64,000 nt of DNA from an uncultured Paracoccaceae bacterium (GCA_951812305.1 CATOSB010000011.1:558001-622000); one strand, 5' to 3'. Numbered from the stretch's first letter, positions 27,565-36,412 are shown. Numbers and translations: made by a program. The notes: generated by a model from the sequence alone, not told the origin.

Positions 27565-28464
27565 ATGAACAAGTTAGACACCAAAACCCGCGCAATGATC
27601 CTGAACATGATGGTTGAGGGCAGTTCCATGCGCTCAATCAGTCGGGTTGTGGGTGTTTCGATCAACACCGTGACCAAGCTGCTTGTTGAGGCTGGTGAAG
27701 TCTGCGCGGCGTACCACGATGAGACGGTGCGCAACGTAGGCGCAACCCGCGTTGAGTGTGATGAAATCTGGTCATTCGTCTATGCAAAGGACAAGAACGT
27801 AAAGACAGCCGCAGCCGCTCCTGATGGATCAGGTGATGTGTGGACATGGACTGCAATCGACGCAGATAGCAAAATGATCCTGTCCTATGAAGTGGGCGAC
27901 CGCTCAGCGCAAACCGCGCACGAGTTCATGTTTGACCTGCGCGACCGTCTGTCAAACCGCGTCCAGCTTACCACAGACGGCCACAAGGCGTATCTCAGTG
28001 CTGTTGAGGATGCTTTCGGCTCAGATGTGGACTATGCCATGCTGGTGAAAATGTACGGCGACAACACAGGCTCTAAAGGGCATGAAAAAAAGTACAGCCC
28101 CGCAGAGTGCACAGGCATCAGGAAAGAGCCTGTCATGGGCCAACCTGTAGAGGAACTGGTCAGCACATCCTACGTTGAGCGCCAGAACCTTACAATGCGC
28201 ATGGGGATGCGTCGCTTTACACGCCTGACCAATGCTTTCTCAAAAAAGCTGGAAAACCACCTGCACATGCTGAGCCTGTATTTTGTGCATTACAACTTCG
28301 TGCGCATCCACAAGAGCCTTAAAATGACACCTGCAATGGCTGCTGGTGTATCTGACACGCTTCACGATATGGAATGGGTTGTTGGTCTGATTGATGCAAA
28401 CGCACCAGCACCTAAAAAGCGTGGTCCGTACAAACCACGTCAGAAAAAAGACAATTCAAACTGA
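27565..28464 (+). CDS. IS1-like DDE transposase
   Basis: A 299-residue protein with a helix-turn-helix N-terminus (SSMRSISRVVGVSINTVTKL), a VECDEIWSFVYAK motif for the first Asp, LTTDGHKAYLSAVE for the second, and STSYVERQNLTMRMGMRRFTR for the Glu, then HYNFVRIHKSLKMTPAMAAG. The motifs match the IS1-type transposases common in roseobacters. The gene is intact. Assignment to IS1 in the strict sense is from memory and less sure than its being a DDE transposase. Confidence 0.85.
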   Translation: MNKLDTKTRAMILNMMVEGSSMRSISRVVGVSINTVTKLLVEAGEVCAAYHDETVRNVGATRVECDEIWSFVYAKDKNVKTAAAAPDGSGDVWTWTAIDADSKMILSYEVGDRSAQTAHEFMFDLRDRLSNRVQLTTDGHKAYLSAVEDAFGSDVDYAMLVKMYGDNTGSKGHEKKYSPAECTGIRKEPVMGQPVEELVSTSYVERQNLTMRMGMRRFTRLTNAFSKKLENHLHMLSLYFVHYNFVRIHKSLKMTPAMAAGVSDTLHDMEWVVGLIDANAPAPKKRGPYKPRQKKDNSN

Positions 28465-28473
28465 GACACTACC

Positions 28474-28632
28474 GGAAAGATCGATCCGGTTGACGTCTGC
28501 CACCGACTCCAACCGGTCAGGATCGACATGCCAGACATATGCGTCCGCTTCTGTGAAATCTGGCGCATCTGAGGGACGCGGGCTCACGCGCTCCAAAGCC
28601 TCAGCAATGCGGCGCAATAGGTCGTCGTTCAC
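28474..28632 (-). pseudogene. N-terminal fragment of DUF815 ATPase
   Basis: The GTG start at 28632 overlaps the tatC stop (GTGA). The 53 codons left (MNDDLLRRIAEALERVSPRP to VNRIDLS) match the start of the DUF815 family of ATP-binding proteins, which in full length have about 280 residues and a Walker A motif. The IS1-like element removes everything after codon 53, including the P-loop, and the missing part is not on the other side. The gene is therefore dead. Linkage to tatC is familiar from Rhodobacterales. Confidence 0.75.
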
Positions 28633-29501
28633 GACGCTTGCTCCTCGCCGTCTTCGTCGTCGTCCCAGTCCTCGTCTTCATCTTCGAACCAGGTCCCGTC
28701 CGCGCGCATTCTTTCTTCGCGCTTCCGCTCGATGCGTTTCACCAACTGGATCGAGATTTCATAAAGCCCGTAAACCACGACAAACAGGATCACCTGCGTG
28801 AAGACATCCGGCGGGGTCACAAGACCGGCAACGACAAGGATCCCGACGACTGCGTATTTGCGCACATTCGCCAGTCCGACGGCGCTTACGAGACCGGCCT
28901 TGCCCAGTAGCGACAGCAATACCGGCAACTGAAAGCAGATCCCGAACGCCAGAATGAACGTCACTGTTAGCGACAGATATTCCCCTGCCGACCCTTGAAA
29001 GTCGATCTGCGCGTTGTCTCCCTGCCCCGCCTGCTGAAAGTTCAAGAAGAAGTCATAGGCCAGCGGCATGACGATGTAATAGGCAAACGCCGCGCCCAGA
29101 AAGAACATGAACGGCGAGGCAACCAGAAACGGCAGAAACGCTGATTTCTCCGACCGGTACAGCCCCGGCGCAACAAAACGCCAAAGCTGATAGCCGATAA
29201 ATGGAAACGACAGCGCAAAACCTGCCATCAGCGAGATGCGGATGGTGACAAAGAATCCTTCCTGCAGTTTGATCAGTTGTAACTTACAGTCCTGCCCGCG
29301 ATCCTGCAGCACACCGCAGACCGGTTCGGTGAGGAAATTAAAAATCGGTGCGTTCAGGCTCGGGGCGACTTCGATCGTGAACACAGCGAACATGGCAATG
29401 ACAAAGGCCAGCGCCGCGCGGATCAGCCGCGTGCGCAACTCCGCCAGATGCTCGATCAACGGCGCGGAAGAGTCGTCGATTTGATCCTTGGTCTCGGCCA
29501 T
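28629..29501 (-). CDS. tatC: TatC, Sec-independent translocase core
   Basis: A 290-residue integral membrane protein with six hydrophobic segments and the TatC signature (LIEHLAELRTRLIRAALA at the N-terminus, FALSFPFIGYQLWRFVAPGL on the first loop). It binds twin-arginine signal peptides with TatB in the inner membrane. The cytoplasmic C-tail is very acidic (EDEDEDWDDDEDGEE). It follows tatB directly (start 29501, tatB stop 29502). Downstream, the DUF815 gene overlaps its stop. Confidence 0.95.
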   Translation of the reverse strand: MAETKDQIDDSSAPLIEHLAELRTRLIRAALAFVIAMFAVFTIEVAPSLNAPIFNFLTEPVCGVLQDRGQDCKLQLIKLQEGFFVTIRISLMAGFALSFPFIGYQLWRFVAPGLYRSEKSAFLPFLVASPFMFFLGAAFAYYIVMPLAYDFFLNFQQAGQGDNAQIDFQGSAGEYLSLTVTFILAFGICFQLPVLLSLLGKAGLVSAVGLANVRKYAVVGILVVAGLVTPPDVFTQVILFVVVYGLYEISIQLVKRIERKREERMRADGTWFEDEDEDWDDDEDGEEQAS

Positions 29502-30155
29502 TTATGCCTTGCTCGCCTTCGGTTTCGCTTTGGGCTTAGTTGTCCGCTTCGCCGTGGTTTTCGGTTTTGTCGTCGTTTTGGCCTTTGTCGTGGTTTTCGG
29601 CTTTGTGGCCGTTTTAGCCTTCGTCGTACCAGTAGATTTCGGTTTCGCGGCACGCGTCTCTTTTGGCTTCGCCGCCCGCGTCGTTTTCGCTTTGGGCTTG
29701 GGCTTTCCCGTGGTCAGCTCTTCCGGCGAGTTCTCGGCCACTTCCCGCGACGCCGCCGCCTCGGCCTTTTCGGCCTCCAGCTTGGCCTTGCCGCGTGCGT
29801 CCATTTCCGCCTTGACCTTACGGGCCTGTTCGGCCCGTTCCGCCCTAAGCTTCGCGGTTTCCGACCCGACAACCTTGGTCTCCTTGCCCGGTTCCCACTT
29901 GTCGAAGTCGTCTGCGATGTCTTTGAGCTTGTCCATTCCATAGGATGACGGGTTGGTTATCCCTTTTAAGTCTTTTGCAATATCCTTGGCGCCGGTGGCA
30001 TTCGCGGCGTCATTCATGGCCGACGAGAACTCTCGCGCCATGCGCTTGACCTTCGCCGTCATCTTGCCCAGCGACTGGAACATCACCGGCAGGTCCTTGG
30101 GACCCACGACAATCAGGGCGACAACGCCCACAACCATAAGCTCCATCCAACCCAT
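29502..30155 (-). CDS. tatB: TatB, Tat translocase subunit with Lys/Thr-rich tail
   Basis: The N-terminal membrane anchor (MELMVVGVVALIVVGPKDLP) and following amphipathic helix are typical of TatB. The length, 217 residues, is above the usual 100-170 because of a C-terminal low-complexity tail (about 150-217) made of Lys, Thr, Pro and Ala, with imperfect tandem units such as TTKAKTTTKPKTTAKRTT. The tail is likely disordered and strongly basic. It lies between tatA and tatC in the usual order. Confidence 0.93.
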   Translation of the reverse strand: MGWMELMVVGVVALIVVGPKDLPVMFQSLGKMTAKVKRMAREFSSAMNDAANATGAKDIAKDLKGITNPSSYGMDKLKDIADDFDKWEPGKETKVVGSETAKLRAERAEQARKVKAEMDARGKAKLEAEKAEAAASREVAENSPEELTTGKPKPKAKTTRAAKPKETRAAKPKSTGTTKAKTATKPKTTTKAKTTTKPKTTAKRTTKPKAKPKASKA

Positions 30156-30181
30156 TGTCGGCGGGCCCCTTCGCGTGTGCG

Positions 30182-30418
30182 TTAAGACTTATCTTCTTCT
30201 TTTTCTTCTTCCGGCGTCACGTCACGCGCGGCCTCGGCGTCAGCCTCTTCCAGCTCTTTGGTGCCGTCCTGAACGCCTTTTTTGAAGCTGGTGATGCCTT
30301 TGCCGACCTCGCCCATCAGTGACGAAATCTTGCCGCGCCCGAACAGGACCAGAACGACAACGGCTATAATCAGCCAGCCAAAGGGCGGGATGTTGGTGAA
30401 AAACATGGCGGTGTGCAT
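30182..30418 (-). CDS. tatA: TatA, Tat pore-forming subunit
   Basis: A 78-residue TatA with a single membrane helix (GWLIIAVVVLVLFGRGK) and the amphipathic helix starting ISSLMGEVGKGITSFKKG, then an acidic C-terminus. The ATG at 30418 has GGAGG six bases upstream. First gene of tatABC. Confidence 0.95.
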   Translation of the reverse strand: MHTAMFFTNIPPFGWLIIAVVVLVLFGRGKISSLMGEVGKGITSFKKGVQDGTKELEEADAEAARDVTPEEEKEEDKS

Positions 30419-30539
30419 TTTTATCCTCCAGATGCCCGTCTCGGGCCTGTCATGGGAAAGTCTGGGGGCTCATCTAAGCGCGATTCATCCACAGGGGAAG
30501 ACGAATTTCGCCAAATTGGGGGTGGCAAAGACGAATTTG

Positions 30540-30578
30540 TGACAGTATCCTGTCAGTTGACAGGTCTATGTCAGTTAA
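30540..30578. promoter_or_regulatory. Cluster of TGACAG/CTGTCA operator-like motifs
   Basis: Within 40 bases there are four half-sites: TGACAG, CTGTCA, TGACAG and TGTCAG. CCTGTCAGTTGACAGG (30549-30564) is a perfect 16-base palindrome and TGACAGTATCCTGTCA overlaps it. It lies about 120 bp upstream of tatA and just before the IS982-like insertion. It is probably a binding site of a dimeric regulator; the target gene is unclear because the IS separates it from whatever lay upstream. Confidence 0.45.
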
Positions 30579-30634
30579 GGGGTGCCAAAAGGGTGGCCTC
30601 GAAACACTGATTCAACCTGAGTTCTGGATAAGCG

Positions 30635-31570
30635 CTATATCTGGTATTCGACCTGCCTGATTGTTTCCGGCACGGTTATGGGTCCCATTTTAACTTTGGT
30701 TTTCCCGAGCCTATAGGCTGCGACACACGAGATGAGGTGTACGAATGCGTTGGCAGGCGATCTGTGTCGAGTGTGTTCCAGTCCCATGCTGGTTTTCAAC
30801 TTATCGAACAGAGTTTCGATGATGAACCGCCTTCGCAACAGGATTTTGTTCAGGATTGGCAGGAGATAGTTTTTCATGTTGCGGCGAATGCCGGTGACGA
30901 GGTGGAGCCCACGCTGCCAGAGCCGTTGGAAGAGGGATTTGGAGATATAGCCCTTATCAGCAAATATTTTGCCTTCGGGGCCCGCGATCATGGCTTCAAA
31001 CGGCTTTCGATCATCGACATTACCTGCCGTGATTTTGACGGCCATGATCTCCCCCTTGTTGTTGATGATTAGATGCAGTTTGAAGCCAAAGAACCAGCCC
31101 ATTGTGCTGCGACCGCGCTTTGCCAGCCCCTTGAAGACCTTGTTTCGATTAATGCGGGCATTGTGGCAGACCGCGAGCTTAGTGCTGTCGGCAAAATAGA
31201 CGCCGGTTTTTTCACCGCTGAAGCAGTGCAGCAGTATGCAAAACGGCACCATTAATCTTGGCATGAGGCTGACAAACCGACCATAGCTCGGGAGGTTGCC
31301 AAAGCAGTCACGGTATTTCTGCTCAACGCCATAAATCCAATAATGTTTGAAGTCCTTGAACGGCGACAAGTGAAACAAGACCATGATGAACAGGCTCTCC
31401 CCCAGGGTCAGCTTGCCGGCGCGAAGCCTCTGACGACCCGAGGGGATCAACCGGTGGCGCTCCCAGTCCTCGTAGGTTTTTGCAAAATCATCGAGACAGA
31501 CAAAAAGTGCGGTGTTAGTGATCGACATGAGTGGCGGTCCATATTGTGTCGCTTTTGAACCTTGAATCAT
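30635..31570 (-). CDS. IS982-family transposase (copy B)
   Basis: Complete 311-residue transposase, nearly identical to copies A and C. The DDE motifs ADSTKLAVCHN, FADKGYISK and IIETLFDKLK are intact. It has Arg where the others have Met near the C-terminus (AAYRLGKTK). Confidence 0.93.
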   Translation of the reverse strand: MIQGSKATQYGPPLMSITNTALFVCLDDFAKTYEDWERHRLIPSGRQRLRAGKLTLGESLFIMVLFHLSPFKDFKHYWIYGVEQKYRDCFGNLPSYGRFVSLMPRLMVPFCILLHCFSGEKTGVYFADSTKLAVCHNARINRNKVFKGLAKRGRSTMGWFFGFKLHLIINNKGEIMAVKITAGNVDDRKPFEAMIAGPEGKIFADKGYISKSLFQRLWQRGLHLVTGIRRNMKNYLLPILNKILLRRRFIIETLFDKLKTSMGLEHTRHRSPANAFVHLISCVAAYRLGKTKVKMGPITVPETIRQVEYQI

Positions 31571-31656
31571 GGGGCAACGTACCTGGAAACCCCTCTCACC
31601 CCATACTAATCACGGGGGCATTCAGGCTGGTCAACACGGGGCAAAAGGTGCGCGCC

Positions 31657-32097
31657 ATGGAGAACAACTTCCCAATCAACGAAGATCTCGCTTATGAGAA
31701 GATCCGGGACCTCATGTTCGACATGATGGAAGAGGACCCCAACCGTTTCTACGCCCTCACGGATAAGCTCAATGAACTGGCTGCGCTCCCTAAAAGAACC
31801 ATGACACTTGTGCTCGATCTGATGGCTGCCACTCCCTTTCAGGTGATCATCCCGAAACACGTACGGAAAAATGACCCTGATACATTCAAAGCAGATCACG
31901 AAACCGTTTCAAATGTTCTATTTCTTGGAGAGTTTGGCGGAATTGCCGTTGAACTGGAGCCAAATGAGGCTTTGAGAGAACCGAGGATCATTTCCATAAC
32001 AATGGTGGAAATCCCTCATCGCAACCCTCTGCGAAAAAGGGTCAACGAGTATCGTAAAAAACGAATCAAAAAACTACGAAAAAATTCTGTCGAGTAG
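31657..32097 (+). CDS. IS982-associated passenger protein, unknown (copy B)
   Basis: Same 146-residue protein as in copy A, with one or two residue differences (EFGG for ELGG). An AAGGTG site stands 7 bases before the ATG. Starts are divergent from the transposase, with about 86 bp between the two start codons, so both are probably driven from a shared central promoter region. Confidence 0.75.
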   Translation: MENNFPINEDLAYEKIRDLMFDMMEEDPNRFYALTDKLNELAALPKRTMTLVLDLMAATPFQVIIPKHVRKNDPDTFKADHETVSNVLFLGEFGGIAVELEPNEALREPRIISITMVEIPHRNPLRKRVNEYRKKRIKKLRKNSVE

Positions 32098-32154
32098 TGC
32101 ACTGGTGACGCCAACGTCTTATCCAGAATCGGGGTTGATTTAGGAGAATCACCC

Positions 32155-32457
32155 ATGAACCAGATCGCAGAAATCGTCACTTTCACCCTTGCTGTAGGCG
32201 TCGAAGACACCGACTTTCTGGCAAGTGCCCGCAAGACCAACAACCTGATCGAATCCCAGCCCGGGTTTCTGTCGCGCCAGCTTTCCAAAGGTTCCGACGG
32301 CCGCTGGACCGATTACACGCTTTGGAAGGACCAATATTCGATCGACGCAGCCCACAAAGTATTGATGCAGGATAAGGCTTTTCTGAAGTTCATCGGCCTG
32401 ATCGACCAAGCCACGCTGAACATGCGCCATGAACCGACACTGTTGAAAGCGGCTTGA
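32155..32457 (+). CDS. Small ABM-like (dimeric alpha/beta barrel) protein
   Basis: A 100-residue protein starting MNQIAEIVTFTLAVGVEDTD with the ferredoxin-like pattern of antibiotic biosynthesis monooxygenase (ABM) domains: a first strand, helix with NNLIESQPGFLSRQL, strand WTDYTLWKD, then a helix around HKVLMQDKAFLKF. Such proteins act as small dimeric oxygenases or binding proteins. TAGGAGAATC before the ATG serves as ribosome site. The regulator gene follows 4 bp downstream and may control it. Confidence 0.7.
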   Translation: MNQIAEIVTFTLAVGVEDTDFLASARKTNNLIESQPGFLSRQLSKGSDGRWTDYTLWKDQYSIDAAHKVLMQDKAFLKFIGLIDQATLNMRHEPTLLKAA

Positions 32458-32461
32458 GCGA

Positions 32462-33169
32462 ATGCGGCGGACTGACCGGTTATTCGAACTTGTCCAGATC
32501 CTGCGCGACGGTCGATTGCACCGCGCGCAGGACATGGCAGACAGGCTCGAGGTGTCGGTCCGCACAGTCTATCGCGACATGGATACTCTGATGGCCAGCG
32601 GCCTGCCGGTCGAAGGCGAACGCGGACTTGGTTACATGATCACGGCAGAGATTACTTTGCCTCCGCTCAATTTGACCATGACGGAACTCGAGGCCCTGCA
32701 CCTCGGAATGGCCGTTGTCGGCGAAGCCGGCGACGACGAGTTGAAAGCAGCAGCTGCCAGCCTGTCGTCGAAGATCGACGCCGTTTTGCCAGAAGACCGG
32801 CAGGCTCCACCAACTGGCTGGGGGTTTGCCGTTTATCCTTTTGCGGATGCGCACAAGGGGTTTCAGCACATGCCAGCCCTTCGCGGCGCGGTTCGTGCAC
32901 GGCAAAAAGTGCTGATGGAATACACCGACCTGAAAGGTGAGATCAGCACACGCACGGTGCGCCCGCTGGAACTGGAATATTGGGGGCGGGTCTGGACCGT
33001 CACCTGTTGGTGCGAATTGCGAGAGGATTTTCGGTCGTTCCGGGTTGATCGGATCGAAACGCTGCAAGTGCTCCCTGCCCTCTTTGTCGATGAGGAAGGC
33101 AAAACGCTCGCCGATTATGTCGCAAGGGAATCCACTTATCACGAACAGGTCGCACAGGCCCCTCGCTGA
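32462..33169 (+). CDS. YafY-type HTH/WYL-domain transcriptional regulator
   Basis: A 235-residue protein with an HTH_11 DNA-binding domain (RTDRLFELVQILRDGR, then VSVRTVYRDMDTL as recognition helix) and a C-terminal WYL-type ligand domain (VLMEYTDLKGE, RPLELEYWGRVWTVTCWC). It is directly downstream of the ABM-like gene and probably regulates it or itself. Confidence 0.87.
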   Translation: MRRTDRLFELVQILRDGRLHRAQDMADRLEVSVRTVYRDMDTLMASGLPVEGERGLGYMITAEITLPPLNLTMTELEALHLGMAVVGEAGDDELKAAAASLSSKIDAVLPEDRQAPPTGWGFAVYPFADAHKGFQHMPALRGAVRARQKVLMEYTDLKGEISTRTVRPLELEYWGRVWTVTCWCELREDFRSFRVDRIETLQVLPALFVDEEGKTLADYVARESTYHEQVAQAPR

Positions 33170-33231
33170 TTTGAACGCACACTTGCGCCACGCTCTTCCC
33201 CCCAATCCGTTAACCCGCTACAGACGCGCCC

Positions 33232-34509
33232 ATGACCGCACCATTTGCCCCGTTTGAATGGATGATCGCTTGGCGTTATCTGCGCGCACGACGCGCAGAG
33301 GGCGGCGTATCAGTGATGACATGGATCAGCCTTGTCGGCATCACGCTCGCTGTCTTTGCACTGATCGCAACGCTGGCGGTGCGCTCCGGATTCCGTGAAG
33401 AATTCGTCGATACGATCCTCGGTGCAAACGCGCATGTGACTGTTTATCAGCAACTAGAGGTCACTGAGTCCGGGCAAACCACCCGCGCCATTTTGGACTT
33501 CGAGGGCATGGCCGCCAGCGTGGCGGCCGTCGAAGGCGTTACGCGTGCAGCACCGTTGATCAAGGGTCAGGTTATGGCAAACCTGAGATCCAAAAATGCG
33601 GGCGTCGAAGTATTCGGCATTACCAAGGAAAACTTGCTGACGATCCCACGCATCGCCAATGCCAACCGCAGCGCGGGGTCGCTCGACGGGTTCAGCCCCG
33701 GCATCGCCATCGGCTGGGAACTTGCCCGAACATTAGGTGCCACACCCGGTGACACAATCAAGCTGATTTCCCCGAACGGCGTCAAAACCGCCTTTGGCAC
33801 GAGCCCCCGCATTAAAGCCTACGAAGTGGCCTATGTCTTCCAATCCGGGCGTTTCCTGATCGACAAAACCCGCATCTACATGCCGTTTGCCGAGGCACAA
33901 AGCTATTTCAACAAGGAAGGCCGTGCTGACGAAATCGAAGTTTTCGTCGAAAACCCCGAAGACATCGACGGCTATTCTCTCGCTCTTCTGGAGGCTGGTG
34001 GCGAGCGCGCGCTGCTTTGGACCTGGCGGGACAGCGCGGGCTCTTTCCTTCGGGCGTTGGAGGTCGAAGACAACATCATGTTCGTGATCTTGTCGATCCT
34101 TGTCTTAATTGCAGCGATGAACATCGTCTCCGGCCTGATCATGCTGGTCAAAAACAAAGGTCGCGACATCGGCATCCTGCGCACAATCGGGCTAAGCGAG
34201 GGCTCAATCCTACGTGTCTTCTTCATCTGCGGTGCGTTTGTCGGTATCATCGGGACCGTCGCCGGAACTGTCCTTGGCTGCCTGTTCGCGATCTATATCG
34301 ATCCGATCTTCTCGCTGGTGAACTGGCTGATGGGCGGTCAGGTCTGGGACCCATCCATCCGCGGCATCTATCATTTGCCTGCCAAGCTTGATCTCAGTGA
34401 CGTTCTTTCCGCCGTCGGCCTGTCCCTCGGCCTGTCTTTTATCGTCACAATTTTTCCCGCCCGCCGTGCGGCTCGGATGAACCCGGTCGAGGCATTGCGG
34501 TATGAATAA
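33232..34509 (+). CDS. lolC: LolC/E-type lipoprotein-releasing ABC permease
   Basis: The 425-residue protein has an N-terminal membrane helix (GGVSVMTWISLVGITLAVFA), a large periplasmic MacB-PCD-like domain (about 50-265) and three C-terminal membrane helices with the FtsX-like core (IMFVILSILVLIAAMNIVSG). The RYLRARR motif near the N-terminus is typical. It extracts lipoproteins from the inner membrane for delivery to LolA. The stop overlaps the start of lolD. Alphaproteobacteria often have a single permease gene serving as both LolC and LolE. Confidence 0.92.
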   Translation: MTAPFAPFEWMIAWRYLRARRAEGGVSVMTWISLVGITLAVFALIATLAVRSGFREEFVDTILGANAHVTVYQQLEVTESGQTTRAILDFEGMAASVAAVEGVTRAAPLIKGQVMANLRSKNAGVEVFGITKENLLTIPRIANANRSAGSLDGFSPGIAIGWELARTLGATPGDTIKLISPNGVKTAFGTSPRIKAYEVAYVFQSGRFLIDKTRIYMPFAEAQSYFNKEGRADEIEVFVENPEDIDGYSLALLEAGGERALLWTWRDSAGSFLRALEVEDNIMFVILSILVLIAAMNIVSGLIMLVKNKGRDIGILRTIGLSEGSILRVFFICGAFVGIIGTVAGTVLGCLFAIYIDPIFSLVNWLMGGQVWDPSIRGIYHLPAKLDLSDVLSAVGLSLGLSFIVTIFPARRAARMNPVEALRYE

Positions 34510-35179
34510 CGCGCTACGCCTTTCCGGGATCAACAAGACTTACAACAAAGGCCTTCCGAATGAAGTCGACGTCCTGCGCAGTGCAGACCTGACGCTGGCA
34601 GCGGGAGAAGTTGTTGCATTGGTCGCGCCATCCGGTGCGGGAAAGTCCACGCTTCTTCACATCGCGGGGCTCTTGGACACGGCTGACGGTGGTAAGGTCG
34701 AAATCGCGGGGTTGGATGTCACTGCGGCCAGCGATCGCAAACGCACATCCACCCGCCGCCGCGAAATCGGCTTCATTTATCAGTTCCACCACTTGCTGCC
34801 CGAGTTCACCGCGCTTGAAAACGTTGTTCTGCCGCAGTTGGCCAACGGAACCGCCCGCAACGTCGCCGAAACGCGCGCCCGGGACCTTCTGGCTCAGGTG
34901 AGCGTCGGCGAACGCGCCAATCATCGCCCTGCCGCCCTTTCTGGCGGTGAACAACAGCGCGTCGCCTTTTGCCGAGCCCTCGCCAATGAACCAGGCCTGT
35001 TGCTGGCGGATGAGCCGACGGGCAACCTGGACCCGGACACATCAGACCTTGTTTTTGGCACATTGATGGACATTGTGCGCAGCACAAAAATGGCCGCTTT
35101 GATCGCGACGCATAACATGGATCTTGCCGCCCGTGCCGACCGGATCGTTCGGATGGAAGCGGGAGGGCTGATCAGCTGA
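34502..35179 (+). CDS. lolD: LolD, lipoprotein-releasing ABC ATPase
   Basis: A 225-residue ABC ATPase: Walker A APSGAGKSTLLH, Q-loop FIYQFHHLLPEFTALENV, signature ALSGGEQQRVAFCRALA, Walker B LLLADEPTGNLD, and the H-loop ATHNMDLA. It overlaps lolC by 8 bases and drives the permease on the cytoplasmic face. Confidence 0.95.
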   Translation: MNNALRLSGINKTYNKGLPNEVDVLRSADLTLAAGEVVALVAPSGAGKSTLLHIAGLLDTADGGKVEIAGLDVTAASDRKRTSTRRREIGFIYQFHHLLPEFTALENVVLPQLANGTARNVAETRARDLLAQVSVGERANHRPAALSGGEQQRVAFCRALANEPGLLLADEPTGNLDPDTSDLVFGTLMDIVRSTKMAALIATHNMDLAARADRIVRMEAGGLIS

Positions 35180-35286
35180 TTGGCCGCAAATCGCTGCCGA
35201 TATCTTCGACAAAGCGGCGATATCCCGCTGTCCAATCAGGTTTTGGGGAGATTGTCGCGTATTTTCCCCGGAATTATCGCTGTCTA

Positions 35287-36335
35287 GAGCGTCGTCCATC
35301 TAATCTGCAACATATCCGGCAGCTTTGAAGAGGTTTCGGCACTCGGTTGGCGGGAAGAGGTCGCAGGTTTGGGCGACGGATTGGAAAAGGGCGTCGAAGG
35401 TGCGGGCCTTGAGCCGACGCAGGTGTGCCTTGAGTTTCGAGTACGCCATTTCGATCGGGTTGAGATCGGGCGAATACGGCGGCAGGAAGAGCAGCCAGCT
35501 GCCTTGCGACTTCAGCAGTTCCTGCGCATTGGCCGATTTGTGCGATGACAGGTTGTCGGCGATCACCACATCGCCCGGCTGCAACGTTGGAGCCAGCTGG
35601 GTCTCGATGTAGAGGTCGAACGCGGCGCGGTTCATGGGGCCGTCCAGCACCCAGGGGGCGCTGAGTTCGTCGATCCGCAGGCCCGCGATGAAGGTCTGGG
35701 TGCGCCAGTGGCCGAAGGGCGCGTCGGCTTCCAGCCGGGTGCCGCGTGGGGATCGACCACGAAGCCGTGTCATCTTGGTCGTGACAGCTGTTTCGTCGAT
35801 AAAAACCAGCCGGTGCGGCTCAAGGCGCATCCTCGGCATCCGGCGGTGCTGCCACTCGTACCTGGCAGCGCGCACCCGTTTGCGCAGCCGCTCCGTCGCG
35901 ATCAGGGATTTTTTTATATGTGAACCCAAGACGATGGATCAGATAACGCGAGAGCATCGCCGGTGTCGCGGTGAGGGCATGTTCCTGTTTCAGCACCTCG
36001 GCCAGTTCCGGCATAGTGATATCCGGCTCGGCTTCCACGCGTGTCTTAAGCCAGTTTGAGACCACATCCAGCTTGCTGCGCCGAGGGCGGCCTTGAGGCG
36101 CAGCTCTCACCCCACCCGTTCGCCTCTTACGTTGCATGATCCGCACCGCGCTGGCAGCTGATATCCGTAAACGCCGCGCAGCCTCATGGCAGGAAAGGCC
36201 GTCATCAACCAAAGCGACGACACGTTCCCGAATATCCAGTGATAGCGATTTGCCCATGATCCACCTCCACATATGGTGAATCACAAAACCTGCCACGTGG
36301 GAATCCCATCGATTCAGATTTCAAGGACGACGCTC
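35287..36335 (-). mobile_element. IS630-B, copy 1 (1049 bp)
   Basis: Inverted repeats GAGCGTCGTCC and GGACGACGCTC lie directly inside a TA duplication (35285-35286, 36336-36337); the target reads CTAG, as is classical for IS630. It sits between lolD and mscL without breaking a gene. An apparently identical copy lies at 44573-45621. Confidence 0.93.
35300..36257 (-). CDS. IS630-family transposase B, two frames (copy 1)
   Basis: First frame 35820-36257 starts MGKSLSLDIRERVVALVDDG with a GGAGGTG ribosome site and carries the helix-turn-helix half (CHEAARRLRISAASAVRIMQ). The second frame (35300-35929) has the DDE half: LVFIDETAVTTKM, VVIADNLSSHKS and PPYSPDLNPIEMAYSKLK. The frames meet at a run of seven A (around 35911), joining GFTYKK to SLIATERLRK. 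This is a programmed shift, as in IS630-A. Confidence 0.9.
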
Positions 36336-36412
36336 TAGAGCGGGATTCTTTGTGCTAGGTCCGTCTCGCCGAACCGAAAACGGTGCGGTGGGACAAATGG
36401 AGGGGCACAATC

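Larger units (their letters stand above)
27516..28473 (+). mobile_element. IS1-like element (left end uncertain)
   Basis: The right end is clear: read on the minus strand from 28473 it begins GGTAGTGTCTCAGTTTG, and the DUF815 coding frame starts being lost exactly there. The left end is not clear. A weakly similar sequence (TTAGTATTTAAAATGAAC) lies at the end of the protease gene near 27505-27522, whereas an exact GGTAGTGT occurs far upstream at 24832. I place the left boundary provisionally just after the protease stop. Confidence 0.6.
30615..32135 (-). mobile_element. IS982-like element with passenger, copy B (1521 bp)
   Basis: The ends match those of the other copies (ACCTGAGTTCTGGATAAG and its partner ending TCCAGAATCGGGGT). 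The flanks show a near-perfect 7-bp repeat, TGATTCA before and TGATTTA after, which may be a target duplication with one change. The transposase is on the minus strand and the passenger gene on the plus strand. Confidence 0.88.

Noticed and set aside
29520..29700. Tandem DNA repeats in the tat region
   Set aside because: They are codon-level repeats of the Lys/Thr-rich TatB tail, not an independent repeat array.
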